From contig CAKVLL010000016.1 in assembly GCA_934757255.1 (NCBI GenBank), forward strand, positions 1 through 37,086: a stretch of 37,086 bases of DNA, read 5' to 3'. Origin of the DNA: an uncultured Candidatus Melainabacteria bacterium (GTDB taxonomy: Bacteria; Cyanobacteriota; Vampirovibrionia; Gastranaerophilales; Gastranaerophilaceae). The notes below the pieces were generated by a model. It was not told the origin of the DNA, did not search any database, and was given only the letters and a program-made list of their open reading frames with translations. Of the stretch, positions 7,852 through 15,846 are shown one piece after another (position 1 is the first letter of the stretch; every line of letters begins with the position of its first letter). A program made the translations under genes and the position numbers.

Positions 7852-9437
7852 TAGATATTGAACTTATAAAAAAAGCAATTAAATTAACTCAAGAAAAAAA
7901 GTATTCTGAAGCTGAAAATGTGTACAAAGTTTTGTTAGAAGAAAATCCAGATAATCCGGATGTTCTTTCTGTTTTAGGACTTTTTTATGTGAATGTTTTA
8001 GATTACGATAAAGCTATAGAAATATTAAAAAAAGCAGTAGATTTAAAACGGACATTTGGGACTGTTTCAGCGTTAGGTTTTGCATATTATGAGAAAGCGG
8101 ATTATGAAAAAGCTGCTGAAATTCTTGAATCAGCTTTAGAGTTGGGTGCGAATGTTGATATTTATAATAAATTGATTTTGAGTTTGTTTGAAATTCATAA
8201 GTATAAAAAAGCCATAGAATTTTCAGATAAAATATATGAATCTTATCCTGAGGATGTGCGTGCGATAGCTTGTAAAGTGAAAGCTTTGACTCAAAGTGGT
8301 AAAATGCTGGAAGCAGAAAAGCTTTGCGTCGAAAGTCTAAAAAAAACTCCGGATGCTTCAAATTTATGGTTTCATTTGGGATATTTAAAAGAACTTATAT
8401 ATTGCAATGATAGGCAGGCAAAGGAATGTTATAAAGCAGCTGCAGAACTTGGGAATCCGGAGGCTTTTTATAATATAGCTGTGAGTGCTCAGAAGTTGGG
8501 CGAAAAAGATGAAGCAGAAAAGTATTATAAAATTATGCTTAGATTTTTCCCTGATAACGAGGAAGCAAAGGTTTCTCTCGGTATGCTTTATCTTTCACAA
8601 AAGAAATTTAAAGAAGGTTATGACTTATTTTTTCAAAGAAAACTCGGCCCATCTTGTAGTGTTAGTAAAAATTTTTGGAAAGTTGGCGATATAATTCAAG
8701 ATGAAGTGAATGTGATTTGCGAGCAAGGTTTGGGCGATCATATACAATTTTCAAGATATCTACCACTAATTCCGGCTAAAAAAATTAATGTAGCAACTCC
8801 AAAACCGCTGCAAGAAATTTTTAGGCAAAGCTTTGAAAATGTTAATTTTATTAATTATGAAGAAGTTAATCCTGAATTGCAAGCAATGAGAATTACGGAT
8901 TTAGCGTATATTTTGGGTATTGATTTTGATAATATTCCATCTGGCGAAGGCTATTTGAAGAGTCAGGTAGCTGATATAGAAAACAACAAACTAAAAGTTG
9001 GCTTGTGCTGGGAAGCTGGAAGTGCCGCTATTAGAACGATGATTAATCGTACAATAAATATTAAGTGTTTTGAGCCACTAATGAATCTTGCGAATATCCA
9101 AATTTATTCTTTTCAGGTTGATGATACGTTAAATGGATGTGAACAATATCCCCAAATGATAAATCTTGGAAAAGATTTTAAGAATTTTTCTGATACAGCG
9201 AAAGCGCTTAAAGCTATGGATGTTTTAGTAACAGTAGATACTTCTGTTGCACATTTAGCCGGTGCTTTGGGTGTTAAAACATATTTACTTTTACCTTATG
9301 CAACTGATTGGCGCTGGTTTGATGATACTAAAACCACGCCTTGGTATGATAGTGTAGAAATTTTTAAACAAACTGATTCAATTTCTTGGGAAGAGCCAAT
9401 TAATAGAATTATAGAAAAATTAAACTACTGTTCATGA
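7848..9437 (+). CDS. TPR protein with C-terminal glycosyltransferase-like domain
   Basis: The first half (about 1-260) is a TPR array (LGLFYVNVLDYDKAIEILKK and similar units). The second half is an alpha/beta domain resembling the GT-B fold of family-9/heptosyltransferase-like proteins attached to TPRs: VICEQGLGDHIQFSRYLPL near 285-303, GLCWEAGSAAIRTM near 390, and VTVDTSVAHLAGALGVKTYL near 465-484. The catalytic residues of this branch are not well defined, so activity is uncertain. There is no signal peptide, so it is probably cytosolic. Its start overlaps yggT by 4 nt. A role in protein or lipid glycosylation is plausible but inferred. Confidence 0.75.
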   Translation: MIDIELIKKAIKLTQEKKYSEAENVYKVLLEENPDNPDVLSVLGLFYVNVLDYDKAIEILKKAVDLKRTFGTVSALGFAYYEKADYEKAAEILESALELGANVDIYNKLILSLFEIHKYKKAIEFSDKIYESYPEDVRAIACKVKALTQSGKMLEAEKLCVESLKKTPDASNLWFHLGYLKELIYCNDRQAKECYKAAAELGNPEAFYNIAVSAQKLGEKDEAEKYYKIMLRFFPDNEEAKVSLGMLYLSQKKFKEGYDLFFQRKLGPSCSVSKNFWKVGDIIQDEVNVICEQGLGDHIQFSRYLPLIPAKKINVATPKPLQEIFRQSFENVNFINYEEVNPELQAMRITDLAYILGIDFDNIPSGEGYLKSQVADIENNKLKVGLCWEAGSAAIRTMINRTINIKCFEPLMNLANIQIYSFQVDDTLNGCEQYPQMINLGKDFKNFSDTAKALKAMDVLVTVDTSVAHLAGALGVKTYLLLPYATDWRWFDDTKTTPWYDSVEIFKQTDSISWEEPINRIIEKLNYCS

Positions 9438-9789
9438 TAATTTTCTTCTCAATAAATTGTTGAACATTAAATCGTGAAATATTCTTTTCTTGCGACGAAA
9501 GAAAAGAAAACGAATCAAAAGAAAAGAAACTACGCATTGTTTTCTACAACCTTACGGTTGTGGTTCGAATGGATATTGTGGGTAAATCCATGCTTTTGCG
9601 TTCGTTAAAAACGCTCGCGACGCGATTGTCGTTTAATTTATGTCCGGACTAAATTTTTGCAACCTAGTTATATTGAAGCCTAATTTTGACTTTTGTAATT
9701 TAATCCTTAATAAAATAATAGAATGAATTTAACAAGATTTTTGATAAATTCCAGTTATTACGCTGGTTTTAGAAAATTTTTGCTATAAA
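9438..9789. other. Gene-free stretch with several hairpins, possible decayed dispersed element
   Basis: No convincing gene. From 9490 to 9650 the composition changes: purine-rich GAAAGAAAAGAAAAC and AAAGAAAAGAAAC blocks, then a series of small hairpins including ACAACC-TTAC-GGTTGT (9546-9561), a GGAT...ATCC pair near 9569-9588, GCGTT...AACGC near 9599-9615 and CGAC...GTCG near 9617-9632. This patch is locally richer in GC and CG dinucleotides than its surroundings. It resembles intergenic repeat debris more than a functional RNA; no U-rich terminator ends it. The remainder is AT-rich and featureless. Confidence 0.4.
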
Positions 9790-9807
9790 TTTGTAACGAT
9801 TTGTAAA
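9790..9807 (-). promoter_or_regulatory. HLR1-type (RpaB) binding site, full consensus match
   Basis: On the minus strand the sequence is TTTACAAA-TC-GTTACAAA. This fits every position of the cyanobacterial HLR1 consensus (G/T)TTACA(T/A)(T/A)nn(G/T)TTACA(T/A)(T/A), the site of the OmpR-type regulator RpaB. Both half-sites lie on the same face of the helix with 10-bp spacing. It is about 110 bp before the 50-residue gene at 9915. An NblS-like kinase, the known partner of RpaB, is encoded at 11479. Chance occurrence in AT-rich DNA cannot be excluded. Confidence 0.5.
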
Positions 9808-9914
9808 TATTTACTTAAAAAAACTAAAGTTTTCAAAAAAAATGCCGATAACAAATATGTAAGCAAAAAGAAAAAAACAAGTTAATACACCAGAGAATTA
9901 GGAAAGGATTAAAT

Positions 9915-10067
9915 ATGCGTATCGAAAATGAAATGTTAGCAAGATTTAACAAGACTGAAAAATTAGAAATTAACAACAATATCTCGTTGTCGCAAGAATT
10001 GGACTTCTTTTTTGACAATGTTATGGACACAGTTGTCGATTATTTCAAAGAAGAAGTCACCGTTTAA
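9915..10067 (+). CDS. Small 50-residue acidic protein
   Basis: Short gene missed by a length cut-off. ATG 9915 is preceded by AGGAAAGGA with 6 nt spacing. The product begins MRIENEMLARFNK, continues with a polar segment (LEINNNISLSQ) and ends in an acidic, amphipathic helix (LDFFFDNVMDTVVDYFKEE). A strong terminator follows 37 nt after the stop, and an HLR1-type site lies upstream, so it looks like an independent transcription unit. No family is recognised. Its N-terminal MRIENEM resembles the MRVENEL near the start of the orphan protein at 35493. Confidence 0.7.
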   Translation: MRIENEMLARFNKTEKLEINNNISLSQELDFFFDNVMDTVVDYFKEEVTV

Positions 10068-10103
10068 TATTAAGTGAGATTCAAAAATACACATTTATTC
10101 CAG

Positions 10104-10127
10104 CCGTAAGTTTACTTACGGTTTTTT
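10104..10127 (+). terminator. Rho-independent terminator of the 50-residue gene
   Basis: Perfect 7-bp stem CCGTAAG/CTTACGG with loop TTTA, followed by six T (10122-10127). It abuts the -10 box of the next gene at 10132. Confidence 0.85.
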
Positions 10128-10131
10128 ATTG

Positions 10132-10137
10132 TATAAT
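10132..10137 (+). promoter_or_regulatory. -10 box of the dCMP deaminase gene, leaderless configuration
   Basis: Consensus TATAAT, then exactly 6 nt, then ATG 10144. No ribosome binding site lies between and there is no clear -35; the upstream side is occupied by the terminator hairpin. Transcription would start at the start codon. Confidence 0.6.
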
Positions 10138-10143
10138 GTAGTT

Positions 10144-10605
10144 ATGGGAATAAAAAGTTGGACAGATTATTTTTTAGATTTAGCAAAGACTTGCTCTTCA
10201 CGCTCAAATTGCTTAAGGGCACAAGTTGGTGCTGTAATTGTTGGTCAAGATAAAAAAATTAAAGCAACCGGCTATAATGGAACACCATCCGGTGTTGAAT
10301 CTTGTTACGAGCGCGGCGAATGTTACCGTATTAAAAATAATATTCCTTCAGGTACTTGTTACGAAACTTGTCGTTCCATTCATGCTGAACAAAATGCTAT
10401 AATTCAAGCAGGACAAGACAGGTGTGTTGGCGCATCTATGTATATTTACGGACATAACTTTATTTGTATTTTGTGTAAAAGATTTATAGTTCAGTCCGGT
10501 ATTATTGATGTTTACTTGAAGAAAGATGATAATTCTCCTGTTTTGCATGTTTCAGTTGAAGATATAAGAAAAGAATTAGAAAATCCACAAATGGTAAATC
10601 AATAA
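10144..10605 (+). CDS. dCMP deaminase family protein (ComEB-like)
   Basis: Zinc-dependent cytidine/deoxycytidylate deaminase, expected to convert dCMP to dUMP for thymidylate synthesis. Family blocks in order: VGAVIV, GYNGTPSGVESC with a second cysteine cluster (ECYR), HAEQNAI carrying the zinc histidine and proton-shuttling glutamate, and CILC providing two zinc cysteines. The usual PCxxC is FICILC here, so the proline is replaced. A TTG at 10129 is in frame, but ATG 10144 (153 aa) is preferred because a TATAAT box lies between 10132 and 10137 and the TTG would not be transcribed. The PHP gene starts 1 nt after the stop. Confidence 0.9.
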   Translation: MGIKSWTDYFLDLAKTCSSRSNCLRAQVGAVIVGQDKKIKATGYNGTPSGVESCYERGECYRIKNNIPSGTCYETCRSIHAEQNAIIQAGQDRCVGASMYIYGHNFICILCKRFIVQSGIIDVYLKKDDNSPVLHVSVEDIRKELENPQMVNQ

Positions 10606-10606
10606 T

Positions 10607-11437
10607 ATGAAAGCGGATTTGCACATACATAGTAATAATTCAGATGGAAGTGACAGCATTAAAGATTTGGCTCAAAAAATTGAAGCTTCTGATTTGGATA
10701 TTTTTGCTCTCACTGATCACGATACAATTGAAGGCTGCACGGAAATGAGATTGGTTGCGCCAATCGGTAAGAAATTTATTCAAGGTGTTGAATTAACTTC
10801 TTTATGTGGTGAAATAAAATGCCATATTCTTGGATATGGAGTCGATATAGAAAATCCTGAATTGCTTGCACTAATTGAAAAGGGTAAAGTTTTAAGACGC
10901 AAAAAATTAGAAACAAGAATTCAATATCTAAAAGATGTTTGGAAGATTGATTTGACTCAAGATGAACTTAATTGGTTGTATTCGAGAAAAAGCGTTGTAA
11001 AAACACATCTTGCAAATATTCTTGTTAAACGAGGGTTAGCTTCTGATAATGTATCAGCTATGAAAAAATATTTAGATAATATAAAAACCGGTAATACCAG
11101 GTTTGACGGAATTGAAGTGATTAATACAATTAAAAATGCCGGAGGAATTGCAGTCTGGGCGCATCCAATTGGTGGAGAGGGTGAAAAACATTTGACGGAA
11201 AAAGAATTTATTCCAAAATTAAAAACAATGTTAACTTTTGGAATACAAGGGTTAGAATGTTATTATTCACGATACAATCTTGATGAAATTAAGTTTTTAG
11301 TAAAATGTGCAAATGATAATAACTTGTTTATATCAGGCGGTAGCGATTACCATGGAACAAACAAAAATATACCACTTGGGAGATTGAATACCGTTGATGT
11401 AGCAATAGATGCTTCTAAATTAACGCTCTTGAAATAA
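10607..11437 (+). CDS. PHP-domain phosphoesterase
   Basis: Metal-dependent phosphoesterase of the PHP family, most like the RNase AM / 3',5'-nucleoside bisphosphate phosphatase (YciV) branch. Metal-binding motifs are visible in order: DLHIHSNNSDGS near the N-terminus, LTDHDTIEG near 36-44, GVELTS, HILGYG, WAHPIGG, GLECYYSRY, and GGSDYHG near the C-terminus. The 276-residue length is usual. It follows the deaminase gene by 1 nt, so both nucleotide-metabolism genes share a transcript. Exact substrate (pAp, RNA 5' ends or short oligonucleotides) cannot be decided from the sequence. Confidence 0.87.
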   Translation: MKADLHIHSNNSDGSDSIKDLAQKIEASDLDIFALTDHDTIEGCTEMRLVAPIGKKFIQGVELTSLCGEIKCHILGYGVDIENPELLALIEKGKVLRRKKLETRIQYLKDVWKIDLTQDELNWLYSRKSVVKTHLANILVKRGLASDNVSAMKKYLDNIKTGNTRFDGIEVINTIKNAGGIAVWAHPIGGEGEKHLTEKEFIPKLKTMLTFGIQGLECYYSRYNLDEIKFLVKCANDNNLFISGGSDYHGTNKNIPLGRLNTVDVAIDASKLTLLK

Positions 11438-11443
11438 CGATTA

Positions 11444-11472
11444 TTGCTTAAAAAAACTTTACATGATATAAT
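11444..11472 (+). promoter_or_regulatory. Promoter of the sensor kinase gene, leaderless
   Basis: -35 TTGCTT (11444-11449), 17-bp spacer, -10 TATAAT (11467-11472), then exactly 6 nt to ATG 11479. The interval TTCGAT holds no ribosome binding site. This is the clearest of the three leaderless promoters in the window. Confidence 0.7.
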
Positions 11473-11478
11473 TTCGAT

Positions 11479-13332
11479 ATGGAAAGCGGTGCTGAAATTA
11501 AAACAAAAAAAAAGGGAATGACTGCTCAAACTCGCCTTATTCTTGCAGGTTTGGGGGTTAGTACTGCTTTTATTCTAGCTTCAGCAGGCTTTGCGACATA
11601 TAGCATCAACCAAAATATGAACCACGCATACAGAAATTTTGGTCAGGTTCTTTCTAAAACTCTTGCTATTGAAGGAGTTGAAGTTACAAAAGAAGTTCCT
11701 GAGCTTGCTAAATACGATGCGCTTAGAGCAAATTCGCTTTCTGTTTTAAAAAGTAATAATGATATTGCTTATATTATTTTCAAAGATAATAAATCAAAAG
11801 TGATTTATTCAAGCAAAGATGATTATCCTGACCAAGCCGAAAAGGCTCGTATTACGGTAAGCTCGCCAATGATAGTTAAAAATATGAGCAATTCTGCTAA
11901 CGTTGGTTCTGTTGAAGTTGGGCTTTCCGGAACTATTATGGACAAAGTTTCTGCGACTTCTAATACATCTTTAGCAATCGTATTTTTGCTTGCTTGGCTT
12001 GTGATTGTTGGTATTATTTACATGAATACTTCTATTGTAACAAGAGAACTTCGCAAGCTTCATCAAGGTGTAAAAAAGATTTCATCAGGCGAATTCGGTT
12101 ACAAATTGGATGACAAGGATGTGGATAAAGAAATTAAAGAACTTTATTCTGCGTTTAACGATATGTCTGAGCGTTTGAGCCGTTATAATGAGCAAACAAT
12201 TGAAAGTTTGACATTTGAACGTAACAAGTTAGAGTCAGTATTGATGAGTATTGTAAACGGCGTTGTTGTTTGTGATAACCACGATAAAGTTATTATGGTG
12301 AACAATTACGCTAAAAGACTTTTGGAAGTTGAAGAAGAAGATATTCTTAACAGTCAAATCCAACAATTCTGTGACTCTAGCGGAGAATTCTGTTTTGCAA
12401 ATAAAATTACGGAATTTAAAGACACACCGCTAGATGATGATGGTGCACCAGTTCCATTTAATATTACAATTGACCAAAGAATTTTGAAATGCTTGATTTC
12501 GCCAATGTTTACCCGCTCGAATTCTTATGTTGGCTACATTATTGTACTTATTGACGTTACAAAAGATGTTGAAATGGATCAATTGCGTTCAAACTTTATT
12601 TCTAATGTTTCACACGAACTTCGAACACCTGTAACCGTTTTGAGAAGCTATATTGATACGCTTTATAATTTCGGTAACGATTTTGATTTTAACACCCAAA
12701 GAGAATTTATTGGAGTTATGAATCAAGAAATAATCAGGCTTAACCGAATGGTGAATGATATTCTTGATTTCTCAAGATACGAAGCACAAAACGTTCACAT
12801 GGAAAAAACTAAACAGGATATTATTGAAATTGTTGAGGATGCGGTTAACCAAGTTCAAGTTTTGGCTAAGGAACACGATTTAACTATTTCTATAATGAAA
12901 GAACCTGATTTACCGCAAATATATTTGAATGTGGATAGTATTTCGCGCGCGTTTATGAATATTTTATCAAATGCTATTAAATATTCACCTGACGGAAAAC
13001 GTATCAAAGTTCGTGTTGAACGTTCTCGAGATGGCGAGTATGTAGAAGTTAGCGTAGAAGACCAAGGTGCGGGTATTTCAGAAAAAGATCAGAAAAAAGT
13101 ATTTGACCGTTTCTATAGATGCGAAAATGCAACTCATACAGTTAAGGGAACAGGTTTGGGATTACATTTAGTTAAAGTTACTGTTGAAAAGCATCATCAT
13201 GGACAAGTTTTTGTTAATTCAAAAGAAGGCGAAGGCTCAACGTTCGGTTTCAGACTTCCTATAAATCCGCCGCCAGAAGAAATTGAAGAATATATTCCAA
13301 AGAATAGTTTACCGGCTGAAAGTGAAGCTTAA
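11479..13332 (+). CDS. NblS-like sensor histidine kinase (HAMP-PAS-HisKA-HATPase)
   Basis: Membrane sensor kinase of 617 residues. Order: TM1 (about 19-40), extracytoplasmic sensing region (about 41-162), TM2 (about 163-183), HAMP (about 184-238), PAS (about 245-355), HisKA with phosphoacceptor H379 in SHELRTPVTVLRSYIDTL, and a C-terminal ATPase domain with N-box NILSNAIKYSPDG, G1 DQGAGIS, F-box DRFYR and G2 GTGLGLHLV. This architecture is that of NblS of Cyanobacteria and WalK of Firmicutes, which control OmpR-type regulators (RpaB, WalR) in stress and envelope homeostasis. No response regulator is adjacent. The leaderless promoter ends 6 nt before the ATG. Orthology to NblS is an inference supported by HLR1-type sites elsewhere in the window. 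Confidence 0.88.
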   Translation: MESGAEIKTKKKGMTAQTRLILAGLGVSTAFILASAGFATYSINQNMNHAYRNFGQVLSKTLAIEGVEVTKEVPELAKYDALRANSLSVLKSNNDIAYIIFKDNKSKVIYSSKDDYPDQAEKARITVSSPMIVKNMSNSANVGSVEVGLSGTIMDKVSATSNTSLAIVFLLAWLVIVGIIYMNTSIVTRELRKLHQGVKKISSGEFGYKLDDKDVDKEIKELYSAFNDMSERLSRYNEQTIESLTFERNKLESVLMSIVNGVVVCDNHDKVIMVNNYAKRLLEVEEEDILNSQIQQFCDSSGEFCFANKITEFKDTPLDDDGAPVPFNITIDQRILKCLISPMFTRSNSYVGYIIVLIDVTKDVEMDQLRSNFISNVSHELRTPVTVLRSYIDTLYNFGNDFDFNTQREFIGVMNQEIIRLNRMVNDILDFSRYEAQNVHMEKTKQDIIEIVEDAVNQVQVLAKEHDLTISIMKEPDLPQIYLNVDSISRAFMNILSNAIKYSPDGKRIKVRVERSRDGEYVEVSVEDQGAGISEKDQKKVFDRFYRCENATHTVKGTGLGLHLVKVTVEKHHHGQVFVNSKEGEGSTFGFRLPINPPPEEIEEYIPKNSLPAESEA

Positions 13333-13368
13333 TTTTTATTAACCACTTTAAACATTTATAACATCTGT

Positions 13369-13374
13369 TATAAT
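13369..13374 (+). promoter_or_regulatory. -10 box before the sugar transporter gene
   Basis: TATAAT in CTGTTATAATAAAAG. The transcript would start near 13381 with a 30-nt leader containing the GAGGTG ribosome binding site ahead of ATG 13414. The -35 is not evident. Confidence 0.45.
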
Positions 13375-13413
13375 AAAAGTAGCAGATGAAGTGCGTATTA
13401 TAGAGGTGTTTAT

Positions 13414-14769
13414 ATGAAGTACATTTGGCTTTATGTTGTAGCAATTGTGGCATCTTTGGGTGGACTTTTGTCAGGATATGATACAGGGGTAATTTCCGGT
13501 GCGTTACTTTTTATAAATGAAACTTGGATATTACCGGATACTTTGCAGGGCTTTTTAGTAAGTTCTGTACTAATCGGTGCAGTAATTGGTGCGGCTACAA
13601 ACGGTGTACTAGCTGACATTTTTGGACGCAAGAAGATAATTATGGCAACAGCCTTAATATTCATTCTTGGTTCTATAATGTGTGCATTTGCACCAAACGT
13701 ATATGTACTCATAATTTCAAGAATTTTTGTCGGTTTTGCGGTTGGTATTGTTAATTTTGTAGTTCCGTTGTACCTTTCAGAAATTTCACCTAAAAATCTT
13801 CGTGGAACATTGGTATCACTTTATCAGTGGGCGATAACTTCCGGCATATTGTTTTCATATTTCATAAACGCAGCATTTGCTCAGGCCGTTTATAATTGGC
13901 GTTGGATGCTTTTCGCCGGAGTTTTACCGGGGTTAATTCTGTTTGTTGGCATGTGTTTTATGTCCGATACTCCACGTTGGCTTGTTAGCAAAAATAGAAG
14001 TGAAGAAGCAAAAGCTGTATTCAAGAAGATTGAACCGGATATTGACGATAATAAAGAAATTGAAGATATTGAAAATACATTACAATTAGAAGGACAAGAA
14101 AAGAAATTTCACTTTAAAAAATGGATGCTTATGCCGTTTGTTGTTGGAATTGGAATCATGTTTGCCCAAATTTGTACCGGTATAAATACAATTATTTATT
14201 ACGCGCCAACAATTTTTAAAACAGCCGGATTTGATAGTAATTTGACTGCTATTTATGCGACTACAGGAATTGGTGTTGTAAATTTTGTAATGACGATTGT
14301 TGCTGTATTTTATACCGATAGGCTTGGCAGGAAACCGTTATTATATTTTGGCTTAACCGGTGTAATGCTGAGTTTATTTGCACTTGGAACATCTTTTGCG
14401 TTCGCAAATGTTTTAGGTTCAAGTTTGAAATGGGTTGCTGTAGGAAGTTTAGTTACTTATATCATTTGTTTTGCGATGAGTTTAGGGCCGATTGGTTGGA
14501 TTTTGGTATCAGAAGTTTTTCCGCTAAAAATTCGTGGTATCGCGATGAGTATTTGTACTGTATCAAACTTTGCATTTAATTTCTTTGTTGTTGGAAGCTT
14601 CCCTGTTTTATTGCATAGAATTGGTGGCGCCTGGACATTTTGGATTTTTGGGTTTGTATCATTGCTCTGCATTGTGTTTGTCTACTTTTTTGTTCCTGAA
14701 ACAAAAGGCATATCGCTTGAACAAATTGAATCTAATTGGCGTAAAGGAATTTCTCCTAGAAAATTTTAA
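13414..14769 (+). CDS. MFS sugar transporter (sugar porter family)
   Basis: Twelve-helix major facilitator of the sugar porter family (XylE/GalP/GLUT-like), 451 aa, normally a proton/sugar symporter in the inner membrane. Signatures: GYDTGVISGALLFI in helix 1, ADIFGRKK in loop 2-3, SEISPKNLRGTLVSLYQ after helix 4, QICTGINTIIYYAPTIF in helix 7, DRLGRKPLLYFG in loop 8-9, SEVFPLKIRG in loop 10-11 and the family-ending PETKGISLEQIE. ATG 13414 has GAGGTG at the right distance. Substrate (xylose, galactose, glucose, arabinose or inositol) cannot be told apart by eye. Confidence 0.93.
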   Translation: MKYIWLYVVAIVASLGGLLSGYDTGVISGALLFINETWILPDTLQGFLVSSVLIGAVIGAATNGVLADIFGRKKIIMATALIFILGSIMCAFAPNVYVLIISRIFVGFAVGIVNFVVPLYLSEISPKNLRGTLVSLYQWAITSGILFSYFINAAFAQAVYNWRWMLFAGVLPGLILFVGMCFMSDTPRWLVSKNRSEEAKAVFKKIEPDIDDNKEIEDIENTLQLEGQEKKFHFKKWMLMPFVVGIGIMFAQICTGINTIIYYAPTIFKTAGFDSNLTAIYATTGIGVVNFVMTIVAVFYTDRLGRKPLLYFGLTGVMLSLFALGTSFAFANVLGSSLKWVAVGSLVTYIICFAMSLGPIGWILVSEVFPLKIRGIAMSICTVSNFAFNFFVVGSFPVLLHRIGGAWTFWIFGFVSLLCIVFVYFFVPETKGISLEQIESNWRKGISPRKF

Positions 14770-14822
14770 GAATTGCTCTCTCGAGTAATTTAAATTTATA
14801 ATTAAATATTAAAAATGTTAAT

Positions 14823-15719
14823 ATGAAAAAATTGTTAACATTATTATTAGGCGCGATACTTGGTATTGGCGGATTTGTTTTTATATTCCATAATCTTTTT
14901 AATATGCATGTAACAGCAGTTTTTGAGGATTTGGAGCCATTTCCTAAAAATTTGAATGTTTATTATAAAGGATTTAAATTAGGACGAACTGTCCGCGTAC
15001 ATCCATCAAAAGATTTTACAAATACGCATGTGGAAATTATATTGAATGCAAAAGATTTAGCTTTGCCTGATAATATTACTGCAAAAATGAAATCAAAAAA
15101 TAAAAAAGATTATATAGAGCTTGAGTATCCAACGGCACCTTCTATTACATATTTGAAAAATCATTCAATTATTTACGGAAAGAAGGGATTGAATATTGGT
15201 GACTATATAGATAAGCAAGCGGAAGCTGGTGGGTTAGATGAAATAAAAGAAAATCTCAATACAACGGTTGCTTCTGCCGGAGATACATTGGATGCTTTAA
15301 CAGAACTTTTTGGAACTGCAAACGAAATTTTGAAAGATTTAAGACCATCGTTAAAAATTACAGGAGAAAATCTTGCAGAAACCAGCAAGAATTTAGCAGA
15401 AACATCTTATGAATTGAATCAATCAGTTAGACCTAAAAGGTTAAGTAATTCTTTTGCTAATATAGAGCAGACAACAAAAAATATTGAAAGAACAACTAAA
15501 AATTTAGAAGATGCGAGCCTTAATGTTACAAAACTAAGTTCGCATGTAAATAGTGAAACGATTGGAATTGTTGATTGTGTGATAGCAAATTCCAATACGA
15601 TAATTGAAAATATAAATATACTAATTAAAAACGTAAATGATATAGTTAATGGTTTCAAAATAACTCTTTCAAAACGTTTTGCCGGTATGAAAATAATGTT
15701 TGGGAAACCAATTTCTTAA
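14823..15719 (+). CDS. MCE/MlaD-family lipid transport protein
   Basis: Membrane-anchored substrate-binding subunit of a Mla-type phospholipid transport system. Residues 1-25 form an N-terminal anchor (KKLLTLLLGAILGIGGFVFI); the MCE domain follows at about 30-110 with YYKGFKLGRTVRV and the IELEYP strand. From about 130 the protein is a long polar coiled coil with near-repeats (NLAETSKNLAETSYEL; NIEQTTKNIERTTKNLED), typical of MCE proteins that build a periplasmic tunnel. No mlaE or mlaF partner is adjacent. The start has no clear Shine-Dalgarno; a TATAAT at 14797-14802 would give a leader of about 14 nt. Confidence 0.85.
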   Translation: MKKLLTLLLGAILGIGGFVFIFHNLFNMHVTAVFEDLEPFPKNLNVYYKGFKLGRTVRVHPSKDFTNTHVEIILNAKDLALPDNITAKMKSKNKKDYIELEYPTAPSITYLKNHSIIYGKKGLNIGDYIDKQAEAGGLDEIKENLNTTVASAGDTLDALTELFGTANEILKDLRPSLKITGENLAETSKNLAETSYELNQSVRPKRLSNSFANIEQTTKNIERTTKNLEDASLNVTKLSSHVNSETIGIVDCVIANSNTIIENINILIKNVNDIVNGFKITLSKRFAGMKIMFGKPIS

Positions 15720-15722
15720 TTT

Positions 15723-15740
15723 TTTACGAAAAGTTACAGT
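15723..15740 (+). promoter_or_regulatory. Degenerate HLR1-like direct repeat
   Basis: TTTACGAA-AA-GTTACAGT has two half-sites at 10-bp spacing, with single deviations from the HLR1 consensus in each (G at position 6 of the first, G at position 7 of the second). It lies about 110 bp before the Na/Pi symporter gene. Weak on its own. Confidence 0.2.
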
Positions 15741-15846
15741 TTTTATTTAGTTAAAGAAATTTTATCGTAATTAAATTTTTCTTGTGATACACTCAAAGTA
15801 TATGAATACCGACAATGTTTTGTAAGGCAAGAAAAGGATTTAAATT

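Noticed and set aside
15802..15825. Seven-codon frame MNTDNVL in the leader of the Na/Pi symporter gene
   Set aside because: No ribosome binding site and no regulatory residue pattern; mentioned with the gene but not called as a leader peptide.
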